In this document: in pieces, positions 47,319 through 58,766 of the stretch
Layout: every line of letters starts with the position of its first letter
How positions within the stretch are numbered: the first letter of the stretch is position 1
Assembly: GCA_002794785.1 (NCBI GenBank)
Contig: NBBA01000015.1
Location: forward strand, 496,001 to 560,000
Length of the DNA: 64,000 nucleotides
Direction of reading: 5' to 3'
Source of the DNA: Coniferiporia sulphurascens
Lineage: Eukaryota > Basidiomycota > Agaricomycetes > Hymenochaetales > Hymenochaetaceae
Notes under the pieces: model-generated
Told to the model about the DNA's origin: nothing
What the model saw: only the letters and a program-made list of their open reading frames with translations
Database searches by the model: none
Position numbers and translations under genes: made by a program

Positions 47319-49608
47319 CTAAAGGGAACCAAGCACCTTCGTAAAATGGCTCTCAACACCTTTGGACCCTTTCACAAATGCGCCAATCATTCCATCAGGC
47401 CGGACTACAACGACATTCGTAATGTCATCAACTCTATAGCCGCGGAAAGCGTGCTCTTCCTTGTCCTCCAGAACAAGGTCGGCCTTCGATTCCTTTCTGC
47501 CGAAAGAGCTTGCGTTCGGGACTAAAAGCAGCGCTTGCGCCAAATTCTTCGGCAGCCTCTTTAGCGTTCTTCGAGTTCTGAGAAAAGAGTGGTGTCTGGC
47601 GAGAAAACCAGGATGGTATGCGCGGCTGGATTGAATACGTCGAATAGCCTAACATATTCTCCTGGTTTTCCTTCGACTTTACCGACTTTCTCTACGTCTG
47701 TGTTCCTGGAGAGCACGACAAGTCCGGGGACATCCGGCGCACGGTCTCCTGCACGCACGTTACCACGCACTGTGCCGTACGCATTCCTTTCGGACCCAGA
47801 TCCGCCCTCGGTGAATCGCTCGTCCAACACGATCGGGCTCCAGCGATAATTCAGCTCGAGTTGAAAAATCTTGCGCCTGCGGAACAATGGCTCTGCGCTT
47901 CGAAATTTCCGTTCGCTAATGTCGCTTGCTTTTGTCGGGGCGCCGCAACCTTCCCGAGTGCATCCATTGTGTTTTGGAGACTTTGCGCGGCACTCTGGTC
48001 GTCTTTGGCAGCATAGATTCCACGATGGAGCCGTGAGGTCTCAAGCAGCATTTCCCCGATCACTGGAAGCCGCTGTTCTTCATATGATGTGAGAAGTGCC
48101 GGGGACGCGTGCCCTTTGACGACGAGGGCGAGCTTCCAGGCCAGATTGAACTGTAATATTGGCCAGGACATGCAAGGGTCGTGCATATAGACAACGCACG
48201 GCGTCCTGGATACCCGAAGACATTCCTTGAGCTCCCATCGGTGGGTGAACATGGGCTGCATCTATCGAGGAACCATTACGTCAAGCTCGATGCTCTCTGC
48301 GATTATTTGATAAAAGGAATACACCTCCTGCTACAAATATTCTCCCTTTCTGGAAATGGTCCACCGTTCGAACATTCAGTCTTGAAGAATAATAACACGA
48401 TTAAAGAACTGATATAAAAGAGGGTTGCGAGCGAGGGCTCACCTCCAATCAGTTTTAGTATGAATTTATGTGATCTGCAGGTCTGATAGGCATGTCAGCC
48501 TAGTCAAGATTCCCTGCAGCTCTTCGAGGTTTGCCTTAATGCACTCCGGTGCGATTTCGTGGTACTTCGCCCCAGCGATTATGAGCTGGAATCGTTCCGG
48601 GACATTTGTGCTTCGTATGGATAGACTTTACGAGGAAGAAAGGATTATAGTAAGTACCGCGCACAAAAAATTGGCACTTGGGCATAACGGACAGGATTGA
48701 AGTCGGATCACCAAACAAATTGAAGCCCTATGAAGCCAAGTGGATGATCAGTCTTTCTGAAGGATTGAACAAAGCGGGACGCACAGTCTCAAACTTAAAC
48801 CTCCGCATTGAGTAACCCCTCCGATTCGTGCGTATCTCCAGTCCAGTCAGCTTCCGCACGGTACCCAGGACCGGCGTTTACCAGGTTTAGATCTAGTTAA
48901 TCAAGAAGATGCGAGCACGTACTCCGACCACCGTCTGCGCCTACGACGTACGGAAAGGTTGCGTGCCCCACCTCCTGCTTTCCGTTGATGCTTTTGTTTA
49001 GTTTGACTGTGATTCCGTCACCATCTTGAACGATGTCGGAGAGTTCCGTCGACAGTTCGACATGACCGCCTGGGGCTTCAACATGCGCACGCAGAGTGGC
49101 CGATATCGGTGTGTTCTGGCGTACAAAGGAAATCGCGCTTATATTACTCCTGGAGTTCAGAGTGTATGGTTGGGGCTTACTATTGGGAAGCCAGGTTCAG
49201 CTTCAATATGCTGCGTCATAGGGATGGACCTCAAGAGCAAGCGCAGGTTCTTAGGACCATAATAATGCAGGACCGGAGCGGGCAAGCTTAATGCGTTAAC
49301 TTCCGGAATAGTACCAAGAAAGTGCTCTATCTCCTGGATACGGGGCTTTCCAACGAAATAAATTAAAATTCGAAAGATATAAAAGGTCAAACGACGGTCG
49401 AAACGAATGGCTCTCGAGGACTCCGGATCCCCTGGAAAGATACGCTATATGTGGCTTCTTTCTCTACAATCTGAACGGAAACGCTGCTTCTCAGAAGAGT
49501 CAAGGCAGTGACGAGTCCGATGGGACCGGAGCCAACCTGCGGGGAGTGAGATCAAAAGAAAATTTGAAAATCAAAACATAGATCACTGACAATGAGGACT
49601 TGTGGCAT
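47319..49608 (-). pseudogene. FAD-dependent aromatic hydroxylase, copy 4, inactivated (unit A3)
   Basis: The start is still recognisable (ATG 49608-49606, MPQVLI, intron, FAD-binding exon), as are FGDPTSIL, KANLEELQGILTRL, and the last exon down to the stop at 47,319. Damage: the donor of intron 2 reads GA instead of GT (copy 3 GTGAGC, here GAGAGC, near 49,412). About 27-30 nt are lost at the start of exon 4 (MTSQYLHEG region missing, near 49,095). DAAHVHSPMGGQG has become DAAHVHPPMGAQG. One-base deletions in the last exon lie near 47,937 and near 47,562, the latter giving a stop at 47,561-47,563. It is closest to copy 3. Confidence 0.85.
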
Positions 49609-49681
49609 CCTTTCGTGAATATGGAGTATACACGAAGTTAAATCTTGGACGAACGATAATGAAGTGCCCATTGCCCAGCGT

Positions 49682-49688
49682 TTTTATA
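49682..49688 (-). promoter_or_regulatory. TATA-like box of FAD hydroxylase copy 4
   Basis: On minus: T-run, G, TATAAAAA about 74 bp before the former ATG at 49608. The context is preserved although the gene is dead. Confidence 0.5.
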
Positions 49689-49750
49689 CAAAAAAACCGG
49701 ATCCGTTGCAATAGTCTGCCGTGTCAGCGCCCTTGGCCATAAATTCACAA

Positions 49751-52700
49751 AAGCTCAACGTTGGCAATGGAATCAAGCGCTCCTGTCGGTCTATCCAATG
49801 CACACAAGGCTTTAGTATATGGACTTACATTTGATGTAGCCTGCCACCGCAGCGATCGCTTTCGTAAACTTAAATCAAGATCGATCGGCGCTTAGTTCTA
49901 TCAGATCACGTGCTCCGTGAGGTGGCGGATTTTTCCCACGGACCTTTCGGACTCCGATCCGATTTTGGGGCTTTACTCGACCAGCCATTATCCTTTGACA
50001 CATCAGCTTTTTGGTCTTTCTTAAGCATGAACACGACAAATCGCCTAAAGAAAGCGAGTAACTTATGACGAACCAAAAGCGCACGCGAGATACGCCGGCA
50101 AGCTCTTACAGCCTTACGGTTCTTTGGTCCTATTTCAGTCTGGTTCGCACGCTACGCCAGCATCCAACACAAGCATTTTTGTGCGGAAAAACTTCTACGC
50201 GATGGCTTAAACAGGTGCAGCTCTGACCTCGACGTCCCTAATACAATGTCTAGCGTGTCGGCGACGACATGTTACTCGTCTTCGGTGTTGCAAATTTGAC
50301 ACACTGGATCGGCTCTCTTTGCCTTCGAGCTTCTTTGCAGCCATTATACCTTGTCTACCTAAAAACGAGATGATATTAACTTCAAGACCGAGTGCAATAG
50401 TGTTTCAAACCCTTTTGTTTTATTCTTCCTGAGTTTTCTGAGCTGTTCGTCTCGAAAGAGGCAACCACTCTGCTCTCCCGAAGCTTACCGACCTGGTCCA
50501 TCCTATTTGCCCCTGGTCGAACACTAAGGTAAAGAAACACGGATCCAACTGACAGTCTTTATGCTTTGGTATCCTTGCCTCTCTGCGAGTCTACTAGCGG
50601 TTGTGAAGCGAATACCTAACGCAAGAAGGGTTTCTGGGTTGTCATGATACAAGAGAACTCAGGAGAGGCTGGACCTCAACTCACTGGGTAGGTTACGAAG
50701 TGCGCCATGCTGCCTGATTTATGAGGGACGTCGTGGGCTGCCCCAATGTTAGGGCTGTCGGTTTGTAGGTGACAAACGTACATCTAGATATGCTATTTCG
50801 AAAACTACCGGCAGACTCCAAGCCGCCTTCCCTAAGGCTTAGAAAAAATAGTACGACACACCATTTGTCGCAGATACTGGCGCACCTAAACTCTTCTCCC
50901 TTGCACGTCTTGAAACTAGACTCAGGTGGCCTTCTGTCTCTGAGGCCTGCGACCAGACTGACGTCTGCTCAACGCACATGTGTTGACGTTATGCTCATCT
51001 TTTTACCGATTGGGCGTGCCACACTGATTATTCCCCAACACACAGTCGGACGACATCCCCATATGCGGCCAGATGGTTATATCTATATGTACGTGATATT
51101 GATGACACTACGACAGGAGTCACGGTTGTTGTGGTCAATGCCATTGTATTGGCGTGTCGGAAATATATGCGGGCGTGGCGCAGAGGTGGGTGGTGATGGT
51201 AGGGATCACAAATAAAGCTGCACGGCACTCGTGCACTCCCCATAATCTCTCACACAATTCCTTCCTCCTATTACCCGGGTGATCGTTTCCTGCCTCCGGC
51301 TCCCGCAGATCAAAGTTCCTCCCGCTGCCGCTCGCTATAATTGACCGGGTCCAGGCACTACGGCGATCAGGTAGCTGCGGAGTGACAAGTCGTCTGTACA
51401 CTGCGAACTCCGATGTAGAAGTCGATTTTTCCTTTCAGTGAGTCCTCCCGCTCCCTAGGGACGTCCGGTGGCTTCGGACCCGCGGCCCCGGGCTTTGATA
51501 TTACCATATTACCAGCAATTTGAGATTGGACCGGACTCAAGTGTCTGCGGTTTCGTCAGCTCGTTTAGACTATCCTCGTGTCCTTATTTCGTTTCTCCTT
51601 GCCGCGGGCAGGGGAACGAGGACAAGATACGAAAGTACGATGGGATACGGCGACATTGCACGGATGGGGGCCGTCGGTGACCGACCGTTTAAACTTAAGG
51701 TTGCTTGTAAACGCCCTGCGGACTCACTAGCATGACTCAGTCCGTCCGGTCCGCTCAGTCATCTTGTCACGCAGCACAGCCCCTCCCTTCATGTCTCCCC
51801 TGCGAACTCGTCGATAAACTCATTCACGCACATGTCCACCATGACCACCACCACGAACACTCTCCGCAAGCGGCCCCACCGCTGGAGCACCCCAGGCTAC
51901 CTTTGGCTAGTGCGCATAGGCACAGCGCATCTGATCCCACCCTAGTCCAGTCCGGTCTAGCCTGTTTTTCTTGTTTTGTTCTGGCCCCTGCTCCGCACTC
52001 CCTGCTTCGAATTTGGTTCCGGTCTACGCTAATGTAGCAGGTGGAGGGACACATCCTTTCCTACCCTATCTGAGTGCTTGTGTACTCGCTTATCCGTTGA
52101 CCCGCAGCCCGCAACCCTCCTCATCCTTTCCAGGCCCCACCTATCCACATTACAGCTTACCCACGCACCCACTCACACAAGGAAGCGAAAACCAAGCAAG
52201 GCAGCGAGTGCTCACGTACTCCGCCCAACCCCCTGAGATAGTCCATAATGTCTGTCCGTCACCCGGCTCCCCGCACGCTCCGTCCATTCTGTCTCAAGTT
52301 ACAAAACTTGCACGTTCCGTCCATTCCGTATCAAGTTACAGGACTCGGACGCAGACTCGGGCACGAACACGAACACGGAACTCCCGTACGCGTACCTCGG
52401 ACTCCGCGCCAAACGCCAACAACGCCTACTCCGAGATCGTCAAGTCTAAGAGGCTAGGACCAATGCCGAAGATATGGATTGCCAAGGGATTCCCGGTACT
52501 CCGTGCTTGGTATTCGGTGCTCGGACTTCTTTCTACCCATACCACGGGTACCGCGCCCCCTTCACCTTCGTCCTTGCCTATGCTTCTTGCAAAATTGACC
52601 CCCGGACTCCAAATTCAGCTTGGCGTGGCCGTCCATCGCCAAGCCGCGTAGCCACAGCCACGGAGCCGCAAACGGAGGGCGGAGGACGGAGTTCGAGGGG

Positions 52701-54959
52701 ACGTGGGGCGTGGACTGGGGTCACGGTGTGTTGTATGACGCAATTGGTCACCCAGACGACAGACGGAGGAACAGAGCGGGGATCAGAGGGTCGGAACGTC
52801 GCCACCGTCGCCGACAGGCTTTCAGACTGAGCGCACAGCACATTGCGCTGCATCGACGTTACGCAGCCGTGGCGAGCTAAAAAATACACAGCACGCACGC
52901 ACACATGCACAAAAACATTAGCAAAAACGGACCGTAAAGAACCACAACAAACAGCAAAAACAGCAAAAAAAGCTCTGTATTCAAAATCTATAAGTATTTA
53001 TAAAGATTGTCGATTACTATAATTTCATAGGGAGGTATGATGCACAATCGGCAAAAAAGAGAAATAGAGGGCAAAGTAGAATGGAACAAAGTTAACAAGA
53101 ATAAAATGAAATAAAACATACAGGTAACGGGTAACGACACAGACAGGAGGACAGTGAGGACACAAAACAACAATTTATAACCATAATATTATAAGCGCAC
53201 AAAGAGAAGACGGCGGGTGAGTGGGATAGAAAGGATGACCGAAGTGCAGGAGAAAGTGGAAGTCGAAGTCTCACCCATTCCAACCGAGGTGGCAGCGATC
53301 GAAGCCGTAGCAGCATTGCGGCAACTCGTCTGAGACTAGCGCGACACCTCCGTCGAAGCTTGGGGCATGAAAGCGCAGGCGCAGGCGTGGAGGAGGCGAG
53401 GACGAAGTGCACGGGAGAAGGAGAAGAACCCTATGCAATCCTGCAATAAATCACGAGGCTGTGCCGGCGAAAAAAATAAAGCGCGCGCGCCAGAAGGCTT
53501 TGTGCGTGTGGAAACGGGAAGGGGAGAGGGGGGGACGAGAGGACAGCGAGGCGGGATGAAACAAAAAAGAAAGAGGAAGAGTTTAGGATTAAGGTAAGGT
53601 GACGGAGCGAATAAAATCAGAACGAGACGAGATGGGGCGAGATCAATGCAAAACAAGAAGGGAGCAAGAACGGAGAGATGACTATTGCGGCGAGTAAATA
53701 AAGATCTTAAGATATAAATAGCTTATATTTCTGAAAATATGGTATCTATTGAAAAAAAAAAAGGGATATGAGAACAAAAGGGGGGGGAAAGCAGATAAGG
53801 GGAGAAGACGAAAATGACATAAAAGAGAAACCATAGAGGAAAGAGAAAAAAGGGACCGGGGACGGAGGAATAGTCCTTTTTAGGGTTCATGTTATTGTGG
53901 TTGTTGTTGTTTTTCGAATAGGCTTTGTTGTTTGTTTGTGTGTTTTCCTTTTCGGTGACCGGTTTATCCGCGGAAAATGGGCCGGGAAAGCGGAGGCGAG
54001 TGCATGGCGTAGTATAGCATAGTGTAGCATAACAAAGTAAACAATGGCACAAAACATAATGGAGATGGGTTTGATAGACTACAGATGTAGGAGAAAGAAA
54101 GACAAAAAAAACTTGAAGAAAAGGAAAAGAGAAATCCAAGGAGGAAAAGTAAGGAAAAAATAAAAATTTCCAGTAGAAAAACACGGGCGGCTGAAGAACC
54201 GGACTGCTCCGACGCAACTTCATTTACGGGTCCGACCAACCCATCTAGCTCGAGGGGTTATGGGATAGGAAGTAAGCGTATGTGCGAATGACGAGAACCC
54301 GTATCTTGATGTCCTGATGTCGAAGAAGAAAACAAGATTAAGGCCAAAGATAGGGATAGGGGTGGGGTTCCCAAAGGTTTTAAAAATATCCAAAATGTCG
54401 GATGCTGTTGGATAATGTTGGGACGGATGAATATAACCGTGCCTGCCGCGGCGACCCAGAAAGGGAAGGGGGTGATGGCAGCGACATCCCGCTTCCGAAG
54501 CGGAGCGATAGCGAAAGGAGGGAGTAGTGCGGAAGGACGAATGGGAGAGCAAGAAGGGTAAGGGTGAGAGTACTGTGGCGGCACTGGCTAACGCACGGCG
54601 CATTCCAGCACGTTAGGGGAGATGCACGAGGCCCGCTCTAACTCGGGTCTCGAACAAAAGGATGGAAGGAGGGATGTAGTAAGGGTCGGACGAACGTGTC
54701 CATGATGGAGGGAGGAGAGAAGGAGGGAGAGGAGGCATGCCGTGATAGGAGAGTAAGAAAGAAGTACACAGAAGTCCAGAACGCGGAATCCCACTGCCAT
54801 TGCCCGCCGCCGCGCATATATCGAGTGTCCGATCAAGATGTGATCAGCCGAGCACATGCGATCGCCACCTACTGGCACCCACACTCTTTCCCGAGCAATC
54901 GAGACTATTGGGGAGTCCAGCAGAACGCGGGTAACAGGGGGTAGAGTCAAGGTAAGGGT
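49751..54959. other. Unassigned, low-complexity region between unit A3 and the right arm
   Basis: No gene supported. On minus near 50,300-50,330 a short stretch reads ADPVCQICNTEDE, resembling the terminal Cys motif of retroelements, but nothing around it confirms that. From 51,732 to 52,650 (+) are overlapping open frames rich in His, Pro, Ser and Arg without a family. From 52,860 to 54,950 the + strand is purine-rich with A-runs (AAAAAAAAAA at 53,750) and GGGGGGG, looking like non-coding DNA or a long 3' region of the right TEA gene. Confidence 0.4.
52277..52340 (+). repeat. Two-copy direct repeat, 27 bp unit
   Basis: GCTCCGTCCATTCTGTCTCA and following AGTTACA (52,277-52,303) recur as GTTCCGTCCATTCCGTATCA and AGTTACA (52,314-52,340), spaced 37 bp start to start. 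Confidence 0.7.
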
Positions 54960-56918
54960 TCACAGAAGCCCAAGGTTTCCGTTGTGGGGGCTCGCGCTGA
55001 GGCGCAGGCTGTGTACGTCGATGTCAGTCAGCCCGAGCCCTTCGTACTCTAGCCCATATGGTGATGCACTCAACCCCATTGAGGGTGCAAAATCCGACGC
55101 CGTCGGTGAACCACCAATGAGTGCATTCTGCGGTTGCACACGGAGGTAGTTCTTCTAAGAACACACAACCAGCCACAATAAATAAATTAAATAATGAAGA
55201 AAATAAATAAAGGCGCACCATATTCACCATGCCCATATCGTCCGCAGTCGGCGTAGGCAACGAGAGCTGGGGATGCGTCGAGTATCCATGGGAATGGACG
55301 GCATACGAAACATGAGGCTGTGGCTGCTGAAGGAGCTGAGACTGGGAATGCCGACTATGCATCGCCTGATGGTGGTGTGCGCTCGCGTATGAGTGCGGGT
55401 GGAGAAGCGAGCCGGGGTTCGCATGCTCAAGCGACGGCGAGGACGAGGAAGACGAGGACGCAGGCGAGATCGACCCGTGCATGCCAAGAGAGTGATTCGG
55501 CGACAAGAATGGCGTGGCGCACACGAAATGATACGAGATGCTGAGGAAGACCTCGCCACGGCGCGTAGTCGGACTGTCGAAGCTGTAGACCAGGTCCTGC
55601 GTGATGGAGTACCTGTCGAGTCCCGCTAGAAGTATGGGCGAATAACTAATGTCAGAAGGATTACACCAGGGACCAGAAAGTATGCACTGACCCCTTTCAC
55701 CGCAAAGCGAGATCCACATGGGGTTGTCGACGAGACGCGTCTTGTACACGAAGCACTCACGCTGGGCCTGCGCGTGACGGGAAGACGATGAGAGCTGGGG
55801 CTCTCCAACAGTGTAGAACGACTGTGAGGCTACCGAGCCGTGCGCAGAAGGCATCCGCATACACGTGAGCGGGTCGCTGAAGGAGCCAACCTTCTTAAGC
55901 GGTGCGTGGTCGCCCGGCGCAGATGGGCTCACCCAGAGCGTGGTGATGGACTGTGCAGCGATAGGGTCGCGCGAGGTGAAAGACGCAGTGGGCTCTGTCC
56001 CCGAGAGTGCGAGCGGCGCGGTAGCCTTGTCTGCCGCGAAGACGGTCTCCGGACGGGCGAGGCAGCCTGCGAAGCTCTTGAGCGGCTGCAGCTGGTCTGA
56101 CACGGAGGCGGCGGCGGCGGCGGGGTCGAATGTGACGAGAGCAGTGAGGCGACGGGTGTGGGGTGTCACTGGAGGAGAGCCGTATGATGTGCTGGGGAGT
56201 AAAGCGAAGTAGCGCGGGGCGAAGAGGAGTCGCTGTTAGCATAGACGCTCGTGCCACCGAGCTGGGCGAGCGACGAGTTGGGTGAGGGTGAGTCGCCTGA
56301 AAGGGTGGGTAAGTCTTTTGTGCAAACGCGTCCAGATGGGTGCACTCACCATGTACGCGATAGTCAATCAGGCTCGAGCCCGTGGACCCAGGGCCCGTCA
56401 TTGAGTTCGGGTTCAACGACCAACTCGCGACATGGTTGAGGACTGAATGGGAGAGGCAATTGCCGTCAGGACTCGGGGCTCTAGACTGCCAAGAACGCGC
56501 GCTCGGTGGAAATCCAGAAACTCACGCTGTTTGCCGCATGTGACGTCCTTGAGCTGCTGCAGACGACTGCCGACCTGCTTGGGACTGCGGCGTACGCCAG
56601 TGGCCTCGAAGATGAAGTCAGAGATGAAGCGGTTGCGCTTGGGGAAGCGACCGAGTGCGCGGGCGTAGCGTGTGTCGGTGGGCTTGTATTGGAGGAGGGC
56701 TGCATGGGACTGTTAGTGGGATTCCGTAACGGCGGGCGCCAAGCCAGCGACTGCGGCGACGAGGACATACCTTGGACGAGTGCCTTTTCGAGATGAGGAG
56801 GCCAGACGGGCTCAGACTTGCCCTTGACGGTCTTCCAGCTCTTGCGAGCCTTGACGATGGTGTCAGCGACGTGCTCGTTGTTCGCGCCAAAGTCCTCTTC
56901 TGAGAGAAAGGTCGACAT
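54960..56918 (-). pseudogene. TEA/ATTS-domain transcription factor, right copy, one-base frameshift
   Basis: Mirror copy of the left TEA gene. Exons on minus: 56771-56918, 56526-56699, 56350-56442, 55692-56296, then to the stop at 54960-54962. The TEA domain is identical by eye. In exon 4 the run CCCCC of the left copy (40,814-40,818) is CCCC here (56,194-56,197 as G on +), which throws the frame off after SLYS. A six-base GCC expansion adds two Ala, and a Ser run near 55,440 is longer. After the frameshift the original frame stays open to the end, including a natural C-terminus (HSLRLSASPHNGNLGLL) not cut by the A3 breakpoint. The break is recent or a consensus error; if the base is an error this is an intact gene. 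Confidence 0.8.
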
Positions 56919-58766
56919 GCTGAAGATGGGTGTGGCCGGTGTAGGTGTGGTGGGGGTGTGAGTGTGCGGCGGGGGGAGAGGGCGGGAAGGGTGCGGGATC
57001 GGATGGGGGATAGGAGGGAGTAATCGCGCGGCGTTTTAAGCAGGAGTGCATGGCGTAGTTGGTAGAAGAGCAAAAGACGAAGCGCTTATGGCATGGCAAA
57101 TATCGAATATAACGAAGAAGCGCCAATCGTGGACCGAGATCTGAGAGTATATTATAAAATATTAATATAATCCCTTACAAAAGAAGGCATCCTCGGCACG
57201 GAAGAAATAGCTGGCCCCTTCGGATGCCTCGGCGAGCAGCCGGCCAGCCGACTCGAGGCGCTGCAGCTCATCACCGATGCTGATGTCAGCTCCCACAGAC
57301 GCCCGCTCCCGCCAGCTCGCCAGCTGCCACCCGCCAGCGCGCGGCAATAGAGGGCTCGTGTACTCGCATTACATCCGGATCGGCGGGCCCCTTTTTTTCT
57401 TTTCCTGCCATCTACCAAGTCCAGAAATTCACTCGTGCGCGTTTATCCTCTTCCTACAAGGTTCAAGGTGCCCAGCCACGCTTCGCCCGCGCCCGATATA
57501 ATGAAACGTACCTCTCTGCCTTCTTCCTCAGAATACTTCCTTTTACAGGGGTAAGCTCTGTGCGGTGTTCGCCCCGTCGCAACGGCTCGAGTTCGAGTTC
57601 GAGTTTGCTTCCGCGCCGTTGGGCTGTGTATGCGGAGTGCGAATACGTAGCCACCCTGGTGTGACAACGTGTGACTGTCGATCTCGGCCTGAAGCCTCGC
57701 CCGAGACCCCCGCTGTCAACGTCGGGCACCAGAAGGCGGCCCCGCGCAATCGTCGCCGCTGGACATCACTACATCGCATATCGCGCACACCGTCACCAGC
57801 ACATCCCCGTACGCAATATATCAGCCCCGTAAATCCGACGACTCCACTCACGACCTCTGATCTGATCTGTGATCTATGATCTGCGTGCCGCAAATGCCGG
57901 CCCACCGTGCTTTCTTCTTTTCGCCCCGGCTAGACCCTAGTTCCTGCTCTCTCTCTGGTCGCTGCGCGGGGGGAAACGAAAACGCGGAGACGGCTCTGGC
58001 GGTGGCGGACGCCTCCCAATATGGTTATCACTATCTCGCGCAGGCTCAGGCTACATCTAAGCGCCGGAGCTCCCTCATACCGTAGCCTCCTCCCCTCCCT
58101 CCCGATCTCAGTCCGTCTCCGTGTCACCCTCCGCTCCCGTCGTCGGACTTGGACTGCAACTTGGACGCCCACCCCGCATCAAGCATTCAAGATCCCAAAT
58201 ACATTCACCACAGTCGTTCCTGACACGAAAGAGAGAAAAAATTAAGCTACTGTGTTACATGTAAGTATGTATGTATTGCATATACAAATGCACCCCCCCA
58301 TATAAACCCCGGATATCCGTTTCAGTTTTTAAACGATAAACGAGACCTGCGGCGATACAGCCAGTTTAGCCTAAATGAAAACCAAAAACGAAAGCGTAAT
58401 GAAGTAATCCAGATCATGAAGGCTCGATTAGCACCGAGGGAAATTGGCTGACGCGCGGAAGCAAGTAAGTAGCGGCAAATCGAATCTCGGGAGGCGCGTC
58501 GATCTGAACACTCAGTATCGCCCATTCGTCCAACATCCGCCGGGGGCCCTTTTTGGGGAATTTTTTTCATTGCATCCACATTCGGTAGCCGAGTCACGTG
58601 TACATCGTGTCTTCGCAGAAGCACACAATAAGGTTTAGAAGCAGCGATTCAATGTCCTCATCTGCATGATGTAATCCGTGTAACCCCAGTTCAACCCCAA
58701 AACACAATAAGTAGAACAACAGAACGTCATCAGCAATCAACACCTCGACCGCAGGGCCGGGACCAA
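56919..58766. promoter_or_regulatory. Upstream region of the right TEA-domain gene
   Basis: Mirror of 38,291-40,092. The pyrimidine-rich leader of the gene lies at 56,919-57,010 (GGGTGTGG/GGGGGAGAGGGCGGG on +). The AT-rich TATTATAAAATATTAATATA is at about 57,150-57,170. No gene seen. Confidence 0.45.

Larger units (their letters stand above)
42030..49750. repeat. Duplication unit A3 (glucanase tail - spacer - FAD hydroxylase pseudogene)
   Basis: The third direct copy, in the same orientation as A1 and A2, and closest to A1 along its length. It fills most of the space between the two inverted-repeat arms. Confidence 0.75.

Noticed and set aside
50290..50340. Short ADPVCQICNTEDE stretch on minus, like a retroelement Cys knuckle
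   Set aside because: A stop follows at once and no reverse transcriptase or RNase H motif lies upstream; too little to call.
51732..52651. His/Pro/Arg-rich frames on +
   Set aside because: Several overlapping frames of equal quality, low complexity, no splice model and no family; not called as a gene.
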